Shown here: positions 45,462 to 59,008 of the stretch, in pieces | Layout of the letters: each line of letters opens with the position of its first letter | Numbering within the stretch: position 1 is the first letter of the stretch | NCBI RefSeq assembly: GCF_033473495.1 | Contig: NC_088941.1 | Location: forward strand, 1 to 64,000 | DNA length: 64,000 nucleotides | DNA from: Cercospora beticola | Taxonomy: Eukaryota > Ascomycota > Dothideomycetes > Mycosphaerellales > Mycosphaerellaceae | Direction of reading: 5' to 3' | Translations under genes and position numbers: made by a program | Notes under the pieces: model-generated | Told to the model about the DNA's origin: nothing | Database searches by the model: none | The model's input: only the letters and a program-made list of their open reading frames with translations

Positions 45462-46473
45462 TAGCCCATTCGCGGTTGGCCGGGTCCAGGTTGCAATGAA
45501 CACGAATTATGTCCTTCAACTCCACCTTCATCATTCCTACACTTAGGCTCTGCAGCTCTGCACCATAGCTTCACCGGCGTTGTACAGTCAGCGTGGGGCC
45601 GCGACCTGTTGCCTGAGACTAGCCTGGTCTCTGGTACTCATCGGAATCTCGTAGAATGTGGGAGCGCGATTTACCGCACTTTCAACTGTCAGGCGATGAT
45701 TAGTATAGAGCACTGCGGTCAATTGATGTCTCCACGTCTTTTCCAGCCTAAAAGACGTGCTAGATAAAGGCCGGGGAAAAAGCGGGCCACGGCCCCCGCT
45801 AAGATCCATGTCCCACATGCTTGACTGCACCGGCACATGCACATTTTTCTCACTACGAGATGCCGACTTCTTCAGCGAAACGACGGGAGTCCTACCAATG
45901 CCGGCAGTCGTCCACCGGCTGTATGTCAGACTTTTCGCTCTCAATGCCTCGAGTACGGCCGATGGCGTCCTGGATCACGATCACACAATCGGCCAACCTT
46001 GCTCGTGGTCGAGATCTGTCCGAGTGAAGCGTTGGCGGCTGGCTAGTCTTTCATGACCGCAGGGACAGCTTCTTCTCGGCCGCAACGACTGTGTGGAGCC
46101 TCCATACCGCTATTCTGCTGAGTGGAGACTACACAAGTGCATAAACGATACCCACCGGCTTCTCCATCGGACACAGACGATGGTCAGCCCTATAAGCTAT
46201 CCTGATGGCGTAGTCACAATGGAAAAACCGGATGTATCTTGAGTATGCACATCCTATGCTACCACTGTGTGAAACATGCAGCAGTCTCTCACAGTCGGGC
46301 GACGACTACTGCAACTAGTGTGTAGTTTCGACGTCGTACGTATCCACATGCACCGAGGAGCTTGTTGAGCTATGTAGCTCCCCGAGTTGAGCAGCATCGA
46401 TCAGTGTCCCATTGTCAATCGCAAACTGCTTGTCTCTCACTCCATTGTGCAGAAGGTTCGACCAACTCCCACA
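45462..46473. other. Gene-free stretch between the two UstYa genes
   Basis: About 1 kb holding the promoter of UstYa copy B. Overlapping short frames at 45588-46056 on both strands have no recognisable content. Confidence 0.5.
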
Positions 46474-47494
46474 ATGTCACGAGTCAATATCCGAGATGGT
46501 GACGGCGATGACATCGAGAAGGAACCTATGCTGGAATGGCAGTCTGTCACCAAGACACGATGGCAAAAGTACAAACGTTCGATATTGATCGTGAGCTCAA
46601 CACTTGTGCTATGCATAGCGGGGTTCACATTGCTATACCACACATTCAACAAAGATCAACCAGTACCATCTCGAACTGGTAGCAAATTGTTGGCTGGGGA
46701 AGTCAATGGCCTCGTGCCTGAATGTACGTGTCCATCGTATTACTCTCTTGAGATCCACCGCTGACAGATGTACAGTCTCAGTAACACCGCAAGTGTGGTA
46801 CAACAATTCACTCTATGGCCCAGAGGAAGACATCCGGGATCTGCCACAAGAAGAGGTGCAACAATTGATGAAGCGATGGCACGCACTTATGCCCCGTGAG
46901 TAGCACATGTTTGCGACCGAGATCACATCAACTCTGACACTTGCCAGGTGGTTATGGGTTCGTGCCTGTCCATGAACCCGAACAGTACGAATTGGCGCCG
47001 CCATTGCAATATGATGGGCTGCCGCCTCCAGACTACTACTACTCCATCACGGTCTTCCACCAACTTCACTGCTTGGTATGTAGCACCATTTCTTAGTCCA
47101 AACGAAGTGCTGACAACGCTTCAGAACGCCATCTTGAAGACCTTCGTCGAAGACCGCACGGGTTACTCAGTGGGCGGACATGCAAAACGGCAAGAGCACT
47201 TTCACCACAGCCGACATATCTTGCACTGTTTCGACTACCTCCGCCAATGTAAGACTAGAGCTTGCCTTCCAACCTTGCTTTTGCTAACACTGTCTTCCAG
47301 CTATCCAATGCTACGCTGACACTGCCCTCGAGGGAGCTGACGAATTCTCGATCGCAGAAGGAAGAGACAAAGTATTGGTCGGCACATCTGGCATTGGAAC
47401 GACGCACATGTGCAAGAATTACGATCAGATCAAGAAGTATGCGGAAGACAATGCGAACCCCAAGTGGAAGAGACCATTGGAGAAAGAACACTAG
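46474..47494 (+). CDS. UstYa-family oxidase, copy B
   Basis: 271 aa from five exons: 46474-46723, 46776-46895, 46948-47075, 47125-47248, 47301-47494; introns 49-52 nt, all phases consistent. One membrane helix (about residues 36-56, ILIVSSTLVLCIAGFTLLY) follows a hydrophilic N terminus. The motifs are HQLHC and HILHC, the second followed by FDYLRQ and, across intron 4, S-I-Q-C-Y-A-D. The start is the ATG at 46474, which gives the usual length before the helix. It differs clearly from copy A in exon number and sequence, so the pair is not a recent duplicate. Two dissimilar UstYa proteins also serve ustiloxin synthesis (UstYa and UstYb). Confidence 0.87.
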
Positions 47495-48714
47495 GATGTC
47501 TGTATTATGATGTGTTGGCCCCAGAACGTAGAGCCGAATATCAACGAGGTAATGAACCACTTCATTCTTGCGACATGATCGTTGGGCGCATTTTGCATCT
47601 GCGAGCTCCTCTTCGACGCAAAGCAGGTCGAGATACGGTTAGACGCGTTGCATGAATCTTGCATGAAGATCGCTCGTGTTTCCTGATCATCGTCTCATCT
47701 CAATTCTGATCGTCTGTCGACATCAGGATTCAGCCACATAGTCCAATCAAGCTATCCATGACCACACGCAACGGGAACAAACCAGAAATTTTCACACAGT
47801 TGCTTACAAACAGTATCCGACTACAATGTTCTGGAATCAACAGCTTCAACAGCTTCCGGCCGCGAGTACAATGCTCCGAGGAAGTCACTCATCGATTCTG
47901 ACAGCATGCGCAGTCTTCTCGGCAGATTACTGTTCCGCAATGGCCACTGAACTACTAGTCTGCTACTGCCGCTGCGAAGCCCGAGTGCTAGAGTAATGCA
48001 ATCGATCGATGATTCGTCCAAATCGACTAAGCCATGCGTTAGTAACCCTAACTAGTACTCTAGCCCGCTCCTCCACACTCCACATATACCGAGTGTTTCG
48101 AGAAAAGCCAAGCGCAATACGCGTGGGATCTAACGTCCATCCCGGCTCGTCAAGTCTTGTTTTGAGGTCTCGTGGTCTGCACAGATACGAGTAAAGTGAA
48201 GATTTTGAGGCTGGACTGCCCTTGCGTTGCACTAATTGACTTTCACGTAGGCAGCGAAATACGGCATCGATCACCGGCTTTGATGTGTGTGTCCTGCTTC
48301 TCCAATACTCGAGATGACGAACAGACGTCTGATCGATCGTACTGCTGCTCATTCTCGAGACACGGCCAACGAATTCCCCTCTCGCCAAAACGATGAGCCA
48401 CGATGATGCGTGATCATCAGATGAGGCTTCGTAGATCCTATGCTATGGCACCTGCATGTGCGCTGTACGATCTCTGGTCGTTCACCTTTCCATCTTCCAC
48501 AGCGTGAACCTGCTACATTGTCCGCCAAAATTGCAGATCGGTGGACGCAGTGTGGTTCGATTATGACCTCTGATAAACCTTCAACTAATGGCTCAAGGAT
48601 GCCAATATGCCAGGCATCGAGAGATTGAAGTGACTTTTCTTGTTTGCATCGAGTAGCATGGAAGACACTTCCCTGACATCTATCAAGATTTACGAATCTC
48701 TGCGAACCAACCCA
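47495..48714. other. Gene-free stretch
   Basis: About 1.2 kb between convergent genes. A 141-aa minus-strand frame at 47963-48388 has no recognisable domain and I do not call it. Confidence 0.45.
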
Positions 48715-50432
48715 TCAACTCTGATGGTGATACCTCTTAACAAAGTGATACCTCTCCCATCCATCCACACTATCATACGTCGTCTCCCGATCCAACGTAT
48801 ACCTCCCAATCCTCGGCAGAATCTGCACCCACACCAGGTAATACACTCCACCAGCACCAATAATTCCCCATCCAATCACCACGTGCAGCCAGTAAGGCAG
48901 CTCAAGGTAAACCGTCCTACCACCAGTCGGCGGAATAAGTGGGGCGATCACGAGATAGACATTTGCCAGGCCAAAGAAAAGAGCCACTGGCCAGGAACAC
49001 TTGAATGGTGGGTTCCATTCCCGGCGGAAGAAGTATAAGTAGACGAGACCTAGGCCGACGAAAGTGTTGACTGCGTTCAAAGGGTAGGAGACCATGTTGA
49101 GGATGAGGGAGTAGGCATCACCCGGAGGAGGAGCGAGAATGATGACTGAGGTGGTGAGCCATTGCCAGAAGAGGCCTGCGGCGGGGGCGTTGAAAGGGCG
49201 GTTCGAGGAGAAGAAGCGGTGGAAGGGAGTAATTCCTTCGCGGCCTTCGGTCGAAATGAGTCAGTACGTGTAATTCTTTGGCAGGATGGGAATGAGCTCA
49301 CCAAGTTCTTGGACAATGCGAGCTTGCGAGAACACCACACTCAACACGTTGCCAAAGGCTGACAGCGCGACGAAGACAGAGAGTGCTCGTGCTGCTGGGC
49401 CGCCCATGACATTGCGGAAGAAGTTTGCGGAGACCGCACTGCCGCTGGTGAGCAGCTGTTCGCGAGGTACACCGGCGAAGTAGGCGATGTTGCAGAACTA
49501 GAAGAAGGTGTCAGAAATGATTTCCAGCTTAATATTGCCGAGACGTACCATGTAAATGATAGAGATGCCCGCCAAAGCCGTAGGCGCAGCAATCTTCAAT
49601 GTTTTGACAGGGTCTTTGGTCTCCCGAAGTGCGTAGTTGGCATTAGAGTAGCCAATGAAGGACCAAATAACAGAGTAAAGTGCTGCAACGATTGCATTGG
49701 CATCGCTGGTAGTTCCGGCAAAAGCATTGGTAAAGTTGTCCGGCTTTGTCTCCAACTTTGTGACTCCAGCGAGTGCTGCCCATCCTGCAATGACAATGAT
49801 GAGAACGATCAGCACCTTGATGAAGCCCAGGGCGTTCTGGAGTTTGAGCCCCAGCTTGACATTCGTGGCGTGGATAGCGCATGCTGTAGTCACGCAGGCC
49901 ATGGCAATGCCTCTTTGATTCCAGCGAGTAACCTCAACTTCAGCTGCGAGAAGGATGTATTGCCCAAAGATGACGGAGTTACCACCTGCCCAGCCAAGCA
50001 GCATGATGTAGGGAGTGTAGAAAGCTGTGGCGATGAATTTGGGGTGTCGGTAAATGTATTCGAGGTAGTTCTTCTCTCCGCCGTTCCTGAAATTGGTCAG
50101 CAGTAGCTCAAGCGCAAGGGTGCAGAGTCTCACTTGGGGATGCCTGTGCCAAACTCGAGATATACTGCCATACCAGCACTCGCAATGCAGATGCCAATCA
50201 CCCACAACATGAGAGCCATTCCTGTCGAGCCTGCAAGTCTGTAGATCGTGGCTGGAGTCGCAAAAATACCAGTACCGACGACGCGGTTGAAGATCAGGAA
50301 AGCTGCTGAGAAGGTGCCGATAGTTCGCTTTTCATCTTGAAGTCTTTCAACCTCAGAAGGAGTGCTGCTCTGAGAGATCTCATCAGTTCGCTCGCTGCCA
50401 TTGTAGGCGTGCGCATCGTATTTTTCCGACAT
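48715..50432 (-). CDS. Amino-acid permease, APC family (Mup1-like)
   Basis: 520 aa from four exons: 50432-50134, 50086-49549, 49497-49302, 49244-48715; introns 47, 51 and 57 nt. About 12 membrane segments are visible. The first carries FNRVVGTGIFATP, the unwound TM1 of APC transporters that contacts the substrate amino group. A long middle portion includes IWSFIGYSNANYALRETKDP. This matches fungal high-affinity methionine permease-like proteins, plasma membrane. It borders the RiPP block, and dikaritin clusters often include a transporter, but an amino-acid importer of general use is just as likely. Confidence 0.87.
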
Positions 50433-52788
<2,356 letters not shown>

Positions 52789-53608
52789 GACGAGTCGAGC
52801 TGCGTGGTAGACACAGAAAGAATTTGGGGTTTGCACGGGACATGACAGAGGGGCTGGAATACCAAGGGGTAATCAAGAGATCTTCCATACACTGGGCAAG
52901 GTAGTCCAGCAAAGAGCCGGGACGGCATAATGAGAGACGATAGACGTGCAATGCGAGGACATTTCATGCAAGCCAGTCTGTAGATGAGAAACACCACCCG
53001 ACTGAGCAAAGCTTTTCCGAAGACTGGACAATTCCGAACCGAAACAGCTGATTCAAAATCCAACGGACCTTCCACAGTCGCTCGGAGAGATCGCTAGCAA
53101 CCTCTGGTGGAGACCCGACTCGACATGGACTGGACCTCTGGCGCTCGAATGAAAATAAGTTTCACTTGCGCTCAGATGTCGGAGCATTGGTTGAAAGGCG
53201 AACGGTGGAGCGGAGCTGCAGGTTGAAATATTCAGGCTCGTGAAGGAAGCAATAGAATCAGTGGCATTTTTGGTACACCTTTCTCTGCAGAATATGAAGA
53301 ATCGCGGACTGGAGCCTGATCGCAGCGTAGATTGGTTTCCGCTAGTCGAGCCGAGGAACAAAGCTTGATGACCTTTCGTCGTGAGGACTATCCCATCAGA
53401 GCAACCCTCTGAAATTTTGATAACCCTTTTATCTGCACTCGGTCGATTTCGAATCGGGCCTGATAAGCCGTCTCGGACATCTGGCTCAGGCTCTACCCAG
53501 ACGTTGATGTTCGCTTCGGGTTCTCTTCTGTGGTCTTGTAAACATTTGTAGACTTGTGGAGCAGCCTCATCTGTCATCATGTTAGCCTTTGGGCTGGACC
53601 TAGCGATC
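52789..53608. other. Gene-free stretch between convergent genes
   Basis: An 820-base region. A 197-aa minus-strand frame (53053-53646) overlaps the end of the 2EXR-like gene in another frame and has no recognisable domain; I read it as chance. Confidence 0.45.
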
Positions 53609-54433
53609 TCACTCGCTTGGGTACATCGCACGTGGATTACCTCCAAGTTTGATTTGCTTCAGTGGCTCTTCACAGGGCGTGCCCCCCTGCCAAGCCATCG
53701 ATCGTTTGAAAGTTGCGCGAAGGAGACCTTTGACCTCTTCTCCAAACGCAGCTGCTTCTTCCGCCGATCTGTTTCGATGTGCCACTAAAGTCCGGTCGGT
53801 TGGGCGCGTGCGAGCCGCGAAGTGCAAGCCATCTAGCACGTCGCGAGGTTTTTGATCTTGCTTCTTCTTCTGATTTCGATGAAGCATCCGTACGAGCGGG
53901 CCGACATCTTTTGCCAACTCGCCAGCATTGTTGTACAACAAGAATAGGTCTTGGGATATCGCCAGCTTCGACAGTGCTTTGCAGACTTTCAGCAGCCTGA
54001 AGATTTTCATCAGGCTCGTCCTCGATCTGCACAGACCCTGGACGTGAAAGGCATTGAGGTACTGTGTAGACTCTCCGATGTCAATCACAAACCACGAAAA
54101 GGAACCGAAGTCAAAGTACGGCTGAAGCACGAACTCATTGCAGCCATACAATACCGGAGTGGCTTCTTCGCGAACAAGCTGGCACGTCGCGATGATGTTG
54201 GGCTGCAGCTTTGGCTTGTAGCTATAGCGTGGCCAAAAAGTCCACGGTCTGTCACCGACCAGCAGGTGCTCGTATACGAGTAGTCTGAGCTCAGCTGGAA
54301 GGTCCAGGAATGGAAAGTGCTTCTTCGTGTCCACGCGGTGTAGCTTGCTGGTGCTTGCCGTCAATTCAGCGGCTGGTGGAGGTTGATGTTGGCTGGCTAA
54401 AAGCGCCGAGACAGGGGCGCTGTCGCTCGCCAT
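53609..54433 (-). CDS. 2EXR-like protein, full-length paralog
   Basis: Single exon, 274 aa. It contains FPFLDLPAELRLLVYEHLL (about residues 40-60) and NIIATCQLVREEATPVLYGC. The tract KKKQDQKPRDVLDGLHF is almost identical to the gene at 24428, so the two are paralogs from one duplication. Unlike that copy it continues through FGEEVKGLLRATFK and about 30 further residues. The start ATG at 54433 (MASDSAPV) is the first in frame; the open frame upstream begins without ATG. Function unknown; the family is thought to be F-box-like. Confidence 0.75.
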   Translation of the reverse strand: MASDSAPVSALLASQHQPPPAAELTASTSKLHRVDTKKHFPFLDLPAELRLLVYEHLLVGDRPWTFWPRYSYKPKLQPNIIATCQLVREEATPVLYGCNEFVLQPYFDFGSFSWFVIDIGESTQYLNAFHVQGLCRSRTSLMKIFRLLKVCKALSKLAISQDLFLLYNNAGELAKDVGPLVRMLHRNQKKKQDQKPRDVLDGLHFAARTRPTDRTLVAHRNRSAEEAAAFGEEVKGLLRATFKRSMAWQGGTPCEEPLKQIKLGGNPRAMYPSE

Positions 54434-55353
54434 GCCGTTCTGATGTTGGTCTTCGTTCACCACAGCTGCAAGTTGCACACGTGATCAACGCCGGGGCGAT
54501 TATGGTCTTATGGTGTTGCGGTCAAAGTTTTGATGAGATGGGAAGTTGTCTGAACGGGGGCACGACAATATGGTCGCAACAGGGAGCCGTGAGTAAAGTG
54601 AAGTGAAAGTGAAGCGGGGACCGCCCAGCGGTCTGGCGAGCACACTGCTTCACATGGAGCTCAGCATCAGTTATAGAAGCTACAAACGGGCGTCAGCGCG
54701 CAGTCGCGAAAGAAGAGCGACCTCCCCACTTGCGGGCCTTCCACTGCATTGCGAAGCACCTGATAGTCTGCTTCCAGCGACCTGTCGTCCTTCCTCCATG
54801 CCCGCCTCCTTCTCTGTCGCTTTGTCAACGGAGACGAAAATGGATCAGCTCTCCAGAGCGATCACGGCGAGTAGAGAAAAGCAGGAGACATGTTGTTAGG
54901 GGCCACTACGTCTTGACTACATGAGCAGTTCCGTGCACCTACAAAGAGCCAATATTCTACCAGAGATCGAGCGAACGAATCGGACACGACAGCGCTGAGA
55001 TCTGAAGCCGAGCTGCACTTGAACCAGCTCGATTCCTAGCAAGCTTCATGGTGCAAGCAAGGACAACACTCGCGAGGAACGTCAATAAAGGTTGATATAC
55101 TTCTACGCCTGCCATAAATCCATGCCGTCCAAGGCAAAGGAATGCTTCCTCGGGATGTTCGCCAGAACCTGGCAGTCGCTTCTCCAAGCTCTTTACTCGT
55201 TGTGGACGATGGCATATCCAAGCTCATCAATCTCAACCACAACCAGCCACAACGAGTCCCCCGGACCCAAGCACGCGCTCGGCCAAAGGACCAGCCTCTC
55301 CCACGTTCATCTTTCTTATCGTCACCCTTCCCAGATAATGCTTCGCACAACTC
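54434..55353. other. Gene-free stretch
   Basis: A 920-base spacer with short GTGAA-type direct repeats at about 54592-54615. No gene is supported. Confidence 0.45.
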
Positions 55354-56145
55354 TCAAGCTTGAGACTTCCCCCAGTGCGGGTTCTCCGCGGATTCGTCAT
55401 GAGTATTCTTCCAATATGGATTCTCATTCGCAGTCTCGTTCTCGGCACGCTTGTCGGCGAGACTCACAGGTCCACTTGCCTCCTTCCAATATGGGTTCTG
55501 TTTGGAGCCCGCATGCGTGTCATTCCAGTACCGATTACCGGTTTTACCACCATCCTCTCGCGAAATGAGCATTACCGGGGGCGACTTCCAATATGGGTTC
55601 TCCGTGGAGCCCGCGTGTGTATCATTCCAGTAGCGATTTCCAGCCTTACCGCCATCGTTTCGCGAAATGGGCATCACAGGAGGCGACTTCCAGTACGGAT
55701 TTTCCTTCGAGCCAGCATGTGTATCATTCCAATAACCATTGCCAGTCTCATTGCTTTCCCCTCGCGGAATGAGAACCACGGGCGGTGATTTCCAGTATGG
55801 ATTCTCTTCCGAGTCAGCATGTGTATCATTCCAGTATCGAGTGTCCGAAGACGAATTCGCCTTGTCCTCCTCACGTGTGATCAGAATCATAGGTTTGTTT
55901 CCAGATTTCCAGTACGGATTGCCTTTCAATCCTTCGTGCGTATTGTTCCAGTAGGGATTGGAAGACGCAGTTTTGTCGTCATCGGAACGAGTGACGAGCA
56001 CGACTGGTTGACTGGCAGCCTTCCAGTATGGATTCTCCTTTGATCCAATATGAGTATTGTTCCAGTACGTGTTGTTTCGCCAATAAGGAGCAGCAAAAAC
56101 GCTGATGGCGCTCGTGCTGAGCAATGTGAAGGTTGTGAACTTCAT
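55354..56145 (-). CDS. Secreted tandem-repeat protein rich in YWN-T sequons
   Basis: Intronless, 263 aa. Residues 1-18 are a signal peptide (MKFTTFTLLSTSAISVFA). The rest is seven imperfect units of about 34-39 residues. Each has the consensus YWN(N/D)TH-x-G-S-x-E-NPYWK, and the central ones add PPV(M/V)LI(S/P)R followed by an Asp/Gly-rich spacer. Every unit carries an N-x-T glycosylation sequon at YWN-x-T. Trp and Tyr are strikingly frequent and there are no Cys. Only one KR dibasic site is present, near the C terminus, so a Kex2-processed precursor is less likely than a glycosylated wall or matrix protein. I recognise no family. A damaged paralog lies at 58545-59008. Confidence 0.75.
   Translation of the reverse strand: MKFTTFTLLSTSAISVFAAPYWRNNTYWNNTHIGSKENPYWKAASQPVVLVTRSDDDKTASSNPYWNNTHEGLKGNPYWKSGNKPMILITREEDKANSSSDTRYWNDTHADSEENPYWKSPPVVLIPRGESNETGNGYWNDTHAGSKENPYWKSPPVMPISRNDGGKAGNRYWNDTHAGSTENPYWKSPPVMLISREDGGKTGNRYWNDTHAGSKQNPYWKEASGPVSLADKRAENETANENPYWKNTHDESAENPHWGKSQA
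55390..56085 (-). repeat. Tandem ~102-bp coding repeats
   Basis: Direct repeats underlying the seven protein units of the secreted repeat protein. The three central units are nearly identical at the protein level; the outer units are more diverged, as expected from unequal exchange in the middle of the array. Confidence 0.8.
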
Positions 56146-58544
56146 GGTTGATGATCGAAGGGAGTGTTGGTATGTTGCGGTCGACCTGCGACGCACTGGA
56201 TAAGACTGAGAAGTGAAAGTGGCCTTGACTGACTTGAAGTGGAAGCAGTCGAGCTCGTATTCGAGCTATATACCCTTTCCACGTTTCGACGACGCATTCT
56301 ACACTATGCAGAGATGAGCCACTCGAAACAGATCTGAAGTCTCCGACTGCATTTCGGTGTCTCTATTTGCTCTTCCTGAATGGACTACGTCCTATAATGT
56401 CTCATTGTGCCTATCAGAACACCACGTCGAAAAGACCGATATGAGGTCTATCGCAGCGCATAGACAATTGAGCGGTAGGACGTTACCACACCATTGGCAT
56501 CTATCCCAGAGATCACACAAAGCTGGCCCGCTAGGCTGATCGTCCAGAAGCAGAGTCCTACAGTTCGGAGAGATGCTATCTACTTTGATGTCACCTAGCT
56601 TCCAGGATCAGCTTCTGCTCCCAATGATGATTGCCAAACAGCACACGCATGTTTTGATTGGGTTGATGGGATCGCACCGGCATTGTCTTCTGCGCACGCT
56701 ATGAAATCATGTCTTGCAGAGTTCGGAACATTCCGATACCAACCGTAGTCCACTGATGCCCGTCTACGAAACTCCTGCTCACTCAACATGGGCTTGAGAT
56801 GTCAAATAGCGTTTAATGCCTTACAAGATGCCCACCATCGTTGAATGACAATTGTTTGTGGCACTTCTCAGAGCCCCATAAACCATGTGTCCATTTGACC
56901 CCTAATCATTGGCCTGTCGAAAAGGACCGATCAACAAAACTCTCAAAAGTCCGAACGCAAGCATCTACGGTTCCGTCATTGGTGTTAACTAGTTGTCGTG
57001 CTTCGGGAGGACACTCGCGGTGACCTTTCGGCCAAATGTCCGAGCACTAAAGAACCTGGCCTCCAGTGTCACAGATAGTCAAGACAGTTACGGTTCCCCA
57101 GCCACGTGTAGGTACACCTTGGTTCCATAGGACACACTCTCACATCGACGGGCTTGCAGCAGTAGGAATTTTGTGGTCTCACACATGCTTCGTAGCGTAG
57201 AAGAATGAGCGCACGGTTGTTTATTGCTTTGTATAGGTTTTGTTCGACTCGGATTTATTGTTCTGTTCAAAGTCTTACCTGACGTGCACGATCGTATTCT
57301 TCGCAGCCACGAGTCGCATTTGCAGACGTTGTATGCTGCCAGTGTTTCGCTAGCTGTTAATACCCGTCTAGGCATACGATGATAAGTCTCATATAATCAA
57401 TTTGTGGCGGCTGAACGCTTGTGAAATGATCGAGCAGTCCTCTGTATTAGAAACCTTTGCGAACCAGCATTTTCTGAAACTAGTAAGCGATTCTTCAAAA
57501 CTATGCCTTTCGTCTCGCCCGCCAGCATAGAATTCAAAGAGCAAAGTGTCTAAGCGAACCACCACATAATGTGAGAGGCTACTAAACGAGTCCTGTTAGT
57601 TGAATCATCATAGATATAAAATATCGGCTACTAAGCTGGCTTAGTCTCTAGATCAGGCTAGGACAGAAGTCGTCCAGCAAGCAATATCCCGGTGTTTTCA
57701 GGAGAGCTTATAGGACGAAGCGACCCTTGCATATGTTCCAAGAGCCAAAGCCCAGGGGACGACACTAATGTAGCGGGACTTTCCATGTCCTTGACGTAGC
57801 TTTATAGGTCCCTGAAGTACTACATGTATGCAGTGGAAACAAGCTACCAGTCATTGCTTGTCTTGTCTTTGCTATCCGCAGGGAGCTCTTACGCCAACAA
57901 GACATGGTCAGACTCTTAACTGCTCAACCTATTCGCTGGATTGATCGAATGTCGGCAAGACACCGATTCTTATCGATGTAGGCAGGATTTGCGCATCCTC
58001 TACACCAAGTTCGACCCACGATCTTGTCGCACTCAGTGCGAGGTGCGGCCATTCGAATGTGGAAATCATCTAGCAGGCCTATGCTCCAGTAGATAGAGTC
58101 CCCGGCCGCGTTTCTGAACGAACAATGTCGGTCCGATGTTGTGCCTTGGGATTGATTTAATGGCATTTTAGAATTTCGTCATATCTGTGAACTGGGCGGA
58201 GTTCTACCTATTGTACATCAACCACATCCTGCCCAGAGATTTCATGCTTTCTCCAAGCCATTTTTCTACCGACAGCTTGTCTATGAACGTAGCGTAGGAA
58301 TGTCCTGGCTCGAGAACAACGAATAGCAACTTTCGACAGGAATCAGTCAACTTCCTCGTCTGTCCAACACATACATCGTCGCATTAGCAACATCTATCAT
58401 TATACACAACCGCGCCGAACCGTCGCTATTCCAAACTCATGCGCCTTCTTCTCCTTGCTTCATGAAGCGCACTGCGTCTCTCCACCAACATCACTCCCCC
58501 GTCAACCAATCATATCATCCCTCATTCCACAACAACGCTTCCCT
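56146..58544. other. Longest gene-free stretch (2.4 kb)
   Basis: Open frames are few and short on both strands, and base composition is a little AT-richer than in the gene blocks. I see no transposase, reverse transcriptase, terminal repeat or RNA gene. It separates the two related repeat-protein genes. Confidence 0.5.
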
Positions 58545-59008
58545 CTAGAAACGTTCTCGCGTAGCATTCGTCACAGTCCCATTCCACAGCGAGCCATGTC
58601 CGTGTCCGCCACCGCTTCGCCTCTCAAACTTCAAACTCGGTTTCTTCGTCGCTTTCCAGAACGAAGTCCCATCTGAGCCAGCACGCGTATCGTTCCAGAA
58701 CGGGTTGCCAGTTCCATTGCCATCATGTCGAGCAAACAAAAGAAAGAAGGAGAGGTAGAGTTCCAAGGCCCTCCGTTTGTGTTGTTCCAGTGCCCGGAAG
58801 CATGCTTATTCTTATCGTTGGAGCGAGTGAAGAGCATTACTGGTTTCAGCGCAGGGTCTGCTTGTGGGTTGCCATTGGTGCTGTTCCAGTCGGTGGTGGT
58901 GTTTGAGTGAGAAGTTTCGTTCGAGTGGCGTTCATGAAGGTTCTGGTAAGGAGCAGCAGAGACGCTGACAGCGCTCAAGCCCAAAAAGGCGACGATGCTG
59001 ATCTTCAT
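58545..59008 (-). pseudogene. Frameshifted paralog of the secreted repeat protein
   Basis: Starts MKISIVAFLGLSAVSVSA, a signal peptide. Units of the same style follow: DWNSTNG, LKPVMLFTRS, GHWNNTNG, and NPFWNDTRAGS, which matches YWNDTHAGS of the gene at 55354-56145. The first frame is open to 58631, but family similarity switches frame between about 58766 and 58735, in a CTTCTTTCTTTTG run. The second frame reads FLLFARHDG onward and ends at 58545. A single-base loss in that run explains it. N-x-T sequons are abundant in both frames' conserved parts. Either a recent pseudogene or a homopolymer error. Confidence 0.65.

Noticed and set aside
53053..53646. 197-codon minus-strand frame
   Set aside because: Overlaps the end of the 2EXR-like gene in another frame, composition not convincing, no domain.
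55354..56145. A second RiPP precursor
   Set aside because: Units are separated by single Arg rather than KR and carry glycosylation sequons; only one dibasic site is present and no oxidase gene adjoins it.
56146..58544. Transposon in the long gene-poor interval
   Set aside because: I found no terminal repeats, target duplications or transposase/reverse-transcriptase text.
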